Assembly: GCF_002269255.1 (NCBI RefSeq) | Contig: NZ_CP022823.1 | Location: forward strand, 2,294,001 to 2,358,000 | Direction of reading: 5' to 3' | Length of the DNA: 64,000 nucleotides | Source of the DNA: Klebsiella quasivariicola | GTDB lineage: Bacteria > Pseudomonadota > Gammaproteobacteria > Enterobacterales > Enterobacteriaceae | In this document: positions 61,996 through 64,000 of the stretch, piece after piece | Layout: each line of letters begins with the position of its first letter | Numbering within the stretch: the stretch's first letter is position 1 | The notes under the pieces: generated by a model | What the model was told of the DNA's origin: nothing | Database searches by the model: none | What the model saw: only the letters and a program-made list of their open reading frames with translations | Position numbers and translations under genes: made by a program

Positions 61996-62232
61996 TTACT
62001 TACGGTAAGAGTGAGCCTGGTTGTCCAGACGCTGGTTAGCGCGAGCTGCGTCGTCTTTAGCAGCCTGAACGTCGGAACGCATTGCGTTCACGTCGTTGCT
62101 CAGCTGGTCAACTTTAGCGTTCAGAGTCTGAACGTCAGAAGACAGCTGATCGATTTTAGCATTGCTGGAGCAACCAGCCAGCAGAGTAGAACCCAGGATT
62201 ACCGCGCCCAGTACCAGTTTAGTACGATTCAT
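61996..62232 (-). CDS. lpp: Major outer membrane lipoprotein Lpp (Braun)
   Basis: Ties the outer membrane to peptidoglycan; the most abundant protein of the cell. 78 residues: the lipobox is LLAGC, the mature chain is a heptad-repeat coiled coil (KIDQLSSDVQTLNAKVDQLS) and the C-terminus is YRK, whose lysine is linked to the wall. Near-identical to E. coli Lpp except the end (QAHSYRK). Its own promoter and 5' leader match E. coli. Confidence 0.98.
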   Translation of the reverse strand: MNRTKLVLGAVILGSTLLAGCSSNAKIDQLSSDVQTLNAKVDQLSNDVNAMRSDVQAAKDDAARANQRLDNQAHSYRK

Positions 62233-62277
62233 TATTAATACCCTCTAGATTGAGTTAATCTCCATGTAGCGTTACAA
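62233..62277 (-). promoter_or_regulatory. lpp 5' untranslated leader
   Basis: Short leader between the promoter and the lpp ATG. It contains GAGGGTATTAATAATG with the ribosome site, and is nearly identical to the E. coli lpp leader. Confidence 0.75.
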
Positions 62278-62306
62278 GTATTACACAAAGTTTTTTGGGA
62301 TGAGAA
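62278..62306 (-). promoter_or_regulatory. lpp: lpp promoter
   Basis: Minus-strand -35 TTCTCA (62301-62306) and -10 TAATAC (62278-62283), 17 bases apart, as in the strong E. coli lpp promoter. The AT-rich stretch beyond 62306 is the usual upstream element. Confidence 0.88.
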
Positions 62307-62486
62307 TATTTTTTTTACCTGAACGCACTTATTTTTGATCGTTCGCTCAAAGAAGCATCGAATTGAACAAAATCGCTGAAAAAGCCGAGTGAAAACAGCG
62401 CGCTTCCATCGGATTCATCTTAGATAATCTCTTATTAAATAGTAAATTCCGATTTGCATTTTTAATAGGAAGAGCTAATCAATGAA

Positions 62487-62513
62487 TAAAAAAAGCGCCC
62501 CAAGAGGCGCTTT
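62487..62513 (-). terminator. Terminator of pykF
   Basis: On the minus strand AAAGCGCC, loop, GGCGCTTT followed by T-tract, 31 bases past the pykF stop. The remaining 62307-62486 is AT-rich with no frame worth calling. Confidence 0.92.
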
Positions 62514-62543
62514 ATTAAAAAAAACCAATTAACCTGTAAATTA

Positions 62544-63956
62544 TTACAGCACGTGTACGGAAGCCGTATTAGTGGTACCACTCGGCACTAATGCGCCGGA
62601 GACCATCACTACCACGTCGCCTTTACGCGCGAGGCCGCTTTTCAGCGCCAGATCTTTGCCCAGATGATAGAAGTCATCGGTAGAGGCAATCTCTTCCACC
62701 AGCTGCGGCACAACGCCTTTGCTCAGCACCAGCTGGCGAGCAGTGGTTTCGTTGGTGGTCAGGGCCAGAATGGTGGCATCCGGGAAGTATTTGCGCACCG
62801 CGCGTGCGGATTTACCGCCCTGGGTGGCGACCACGATCAGCGGCGCTTCCAGTTTCTCAGCGGTTTCTACCGCGCCGCGGCACACCGCTTCGGTGATGCG
62901 CAGTTTACGGTTGTCGTTGTTGAAGTCCAGACGGCTGGTCATTACGCGGTCGGTACGTTCGCAGATGGTCGCCATGATAGTGACCGCTTCCAGCGGGTAT
63001 TTACCTTTCGCGGATTCGCCGGACAGCATAACCGCATCGGTGCCGTCGAGAATGGCGTTAGCCACGTCGCCGGCTTCAGCGCGGGTCGGACGCGGGTTCT
63101 TGATCATGGAGTCCAGCATCTGGGTGGCGGTGATAACCACTTTACGCGCGCGGATACATTTTTCGATGATCATTTTCTGGGCGAAGATAACTTCTTCAAC
63201 CGGGATCTCAACGCCCATGTCGCCACGAGCTACCATGATGCCGTCAGACGCTTCGAGGATTTCGTCGAAGTTGTTCAGGCCTTCCTGGTTTTCAATTTTG
63301 GAGATGATCTGGATGTTTTCGCCGCCGTGGGCTTTCAGGTGCTCACGGATTTCGACGACGTCAGAACGTTTACGGATGAAGGAGGCCGCGACGAAGTCCA
63401 CGCCTTGTTCGCAACCGAAGATCAGGTCCTGTTTGTCTTTTTCCGCCAGCGCCGGCAGGGCGATGGAGACGCCAGGCAGGTTCACGCCTTTGTTCTCGCC
63501 AAGGTCGCCGTTGTTCAGCACTTTACAGATAACTTTGTTGCCTTCGATAGCCGTCACTTCCATGCCGATCAGACCGTCGTCCACCAGAACGGTGTTGCCG
63601 ACGGTAAGGTCAGAGGTGAAGCCTTCATAGGTTACCGCGACGATTTCGTTATTACCGATGACGGATTTATCGGTGGTGAAGGTGAAGGTCTGGCCGGCTT
63701 TTAGGGAGACGTCATTGCCGCCTTCCAGCTTGATGGTACGAATTTCCGGTCCTTTGGTGTCCAGCAGAATAGCGGCTTTCTTACCGGTTTTGCTCATCAC
63801 ATTGCGCAGATTCTGGATGCGCTGACCGTGTTCCGCATAGTCACCGTGGGAGAAGTTCAGACGCATCACGTTCATGCCGGCTTCCAGCATTTTGGTCAGC
63901 ATCTCTTCAGATTCGGTTTTCGGACCGATGGTGCAAACAATTTTGGTCTTTTTCAT
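62544..63956 (-). CDS. pykF: Pyruvate kinase I (PykF)
   Basis: Final glycolytic step, PEP plus ADP to pyruvate plus ATP; activated by fructose 1,6-bisphosphate. 470 residues as in E. coli, beginning MKKTKIVCTIGPKTES. The catalytic barrel contains MNVMRLNFSHGDYAEH, ISKIENQEGLNNFDEIL and VMVARGDMGVEIPVEEV; MLDSMIKNPRPTRAEAGDVANAILDGTDAVMLSGESAKG is the signature. The C-terminal domain holds the activator site. The ATG follows GAAGG. The upstream Cra-regulated promoter lies outside the window. Confidence 0.98.
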   Translation of the reverse strand: MKKTKIVCTIGPKTESEEMLTKMLEAGMNVMRLNFSHGDYAEHGQRIQNLRNVMSKTGKKAAILLDTKGPEIRTIKLEGGNDVSLKAGQTFTFTTDKSVIGNNEIVAVTYEGFTSDLTVGNTVLVDDGLIGMEVTAIEGNKVICKVLNNGDLGENKGVNLPGVSIALPALAEKDKQDLIFGCEQGVDFVAASFIRKRSDVVEIREHLKAHGGENIQIISKIENQEGLNNFDEILEASDGIMVARGDMGVEIPVEEVIFAQKMIIEKCIRARKVVITATQMLDSMIKNPRPTRAEAGDVANAILDGTDAVMLSGESAKGKYPLEAVTIMATICERTDRVMTSRLDFNNDNRKLRITEAVCRGAVETAEKLEAPLIVVATQGGKSARAVRKYFPDATILALTTNETTARQLVLSKGVVPQLVEEIASTDDFYHLGKDLALKSGLARKGDVVVMVSGALVPSGTTNTASVHVL

Positions 63957-64000
63957 GACAGTTTTAGTCTTTAAGTTGTGAAGGATATGGAATTCGCGCT

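Noticed and set aside
62664..63704. Plus-strand open frame of about 346 codons inside pykF
   Set aside because: Antisense shadow; repeated Val/Phe/Asp composition reflects the pykF codons read backwards.

Overview
The window is a stretch of enterobacterial chromosome. Almost every housekeeping gene can be read against its Escherichia coli counterpart, and the order (opp, clsA, tonB, pfkB, thrS-infC-rpmI-rplT-pheST-ihfA, btuCED, nlpC, selO, aroH, ppsR, ppsA, rprA, ydiK, ydiJ, menI, suf, ldtE, lpp, pykF) is the E. coli order with genus-specific inserts. The TonB sequence and the inserted genes point to the Klebsiella pneumoniae complex. No rRNA, tRNA, prophage, insertion sequence or CRISPR array was seen.

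Layout. 1-5.1 kb: oligopeptide importer oppABCDF (oppA cut by the window edge). 5.1-12.1 kb: a voltage-sensor-type ion channel, yciU, clsA, the tiny gene yciY, a YceI-like periplasmic protein, yciI, Fur-controlled tonB, yniA and ydiZ. 12.2-14.7 kb: pfkB, ydiY behind a probable terminator-bearing leader, and an unknown small exported protein. 15-22.4 kb: the translation block thrS, infC (AUU start), rpmI, rplT, the pheM leader peptide with its attenuator, pheS, pheT and ihfA. 22.4-26.7 kb: an inserted cluster of RidA-like protein, DadA-like flavin oxidase, LysR regulator and permease, which looks like an amino/imino acid use module. 26.8-32.5 kb: btuC, an inserted NlpA-type lipoprotein, btuE, btuD, nlpC, selO and Fur-controlled hemP. 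32.6-42.6 kb: TrpR-controlled aroH, ppsR and ppsA (PEP synthase and its regulator), the small RNA RprA, ydiK, ydiJ and menI. 42.7-54.9 kb: accessory region with a YeaQ/GlsB-family membrane protein, a proline-rich exported protein, the DUF1852/core methionine synthase pair (mesX-mesD), LysR with a divergent SDR gene, TetR with a two-gene RND pump, an LldD-like flavoenzyme, and a coupled pair of unrecognised small proteins. 55-64 kb: Fur-controlled sufABCDSE, ldtE, lpp and pykF.

How the genes work together. Several units deal with iron or iron limitation (tonB, hemP, suf), and each has a recognisable Fur-type site. PEP metabolism is spread across pfkB, ppsA/ppsR, aroH (which consumes PEP) and pykF. 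Envelope functions include lpp, ldtE, nlpC, clsA and opp. The most unusual points are the mesX-mesD pair (folate- and cobalamin-independent methionine synthesis with an unknown methyl donor), the two coupled tiny ORFs at 54.6-54.9 kb, and the short promoter-to-terminator leader before ydiY. Everything is from reading the sequence and from memory of the families; no database search was run.
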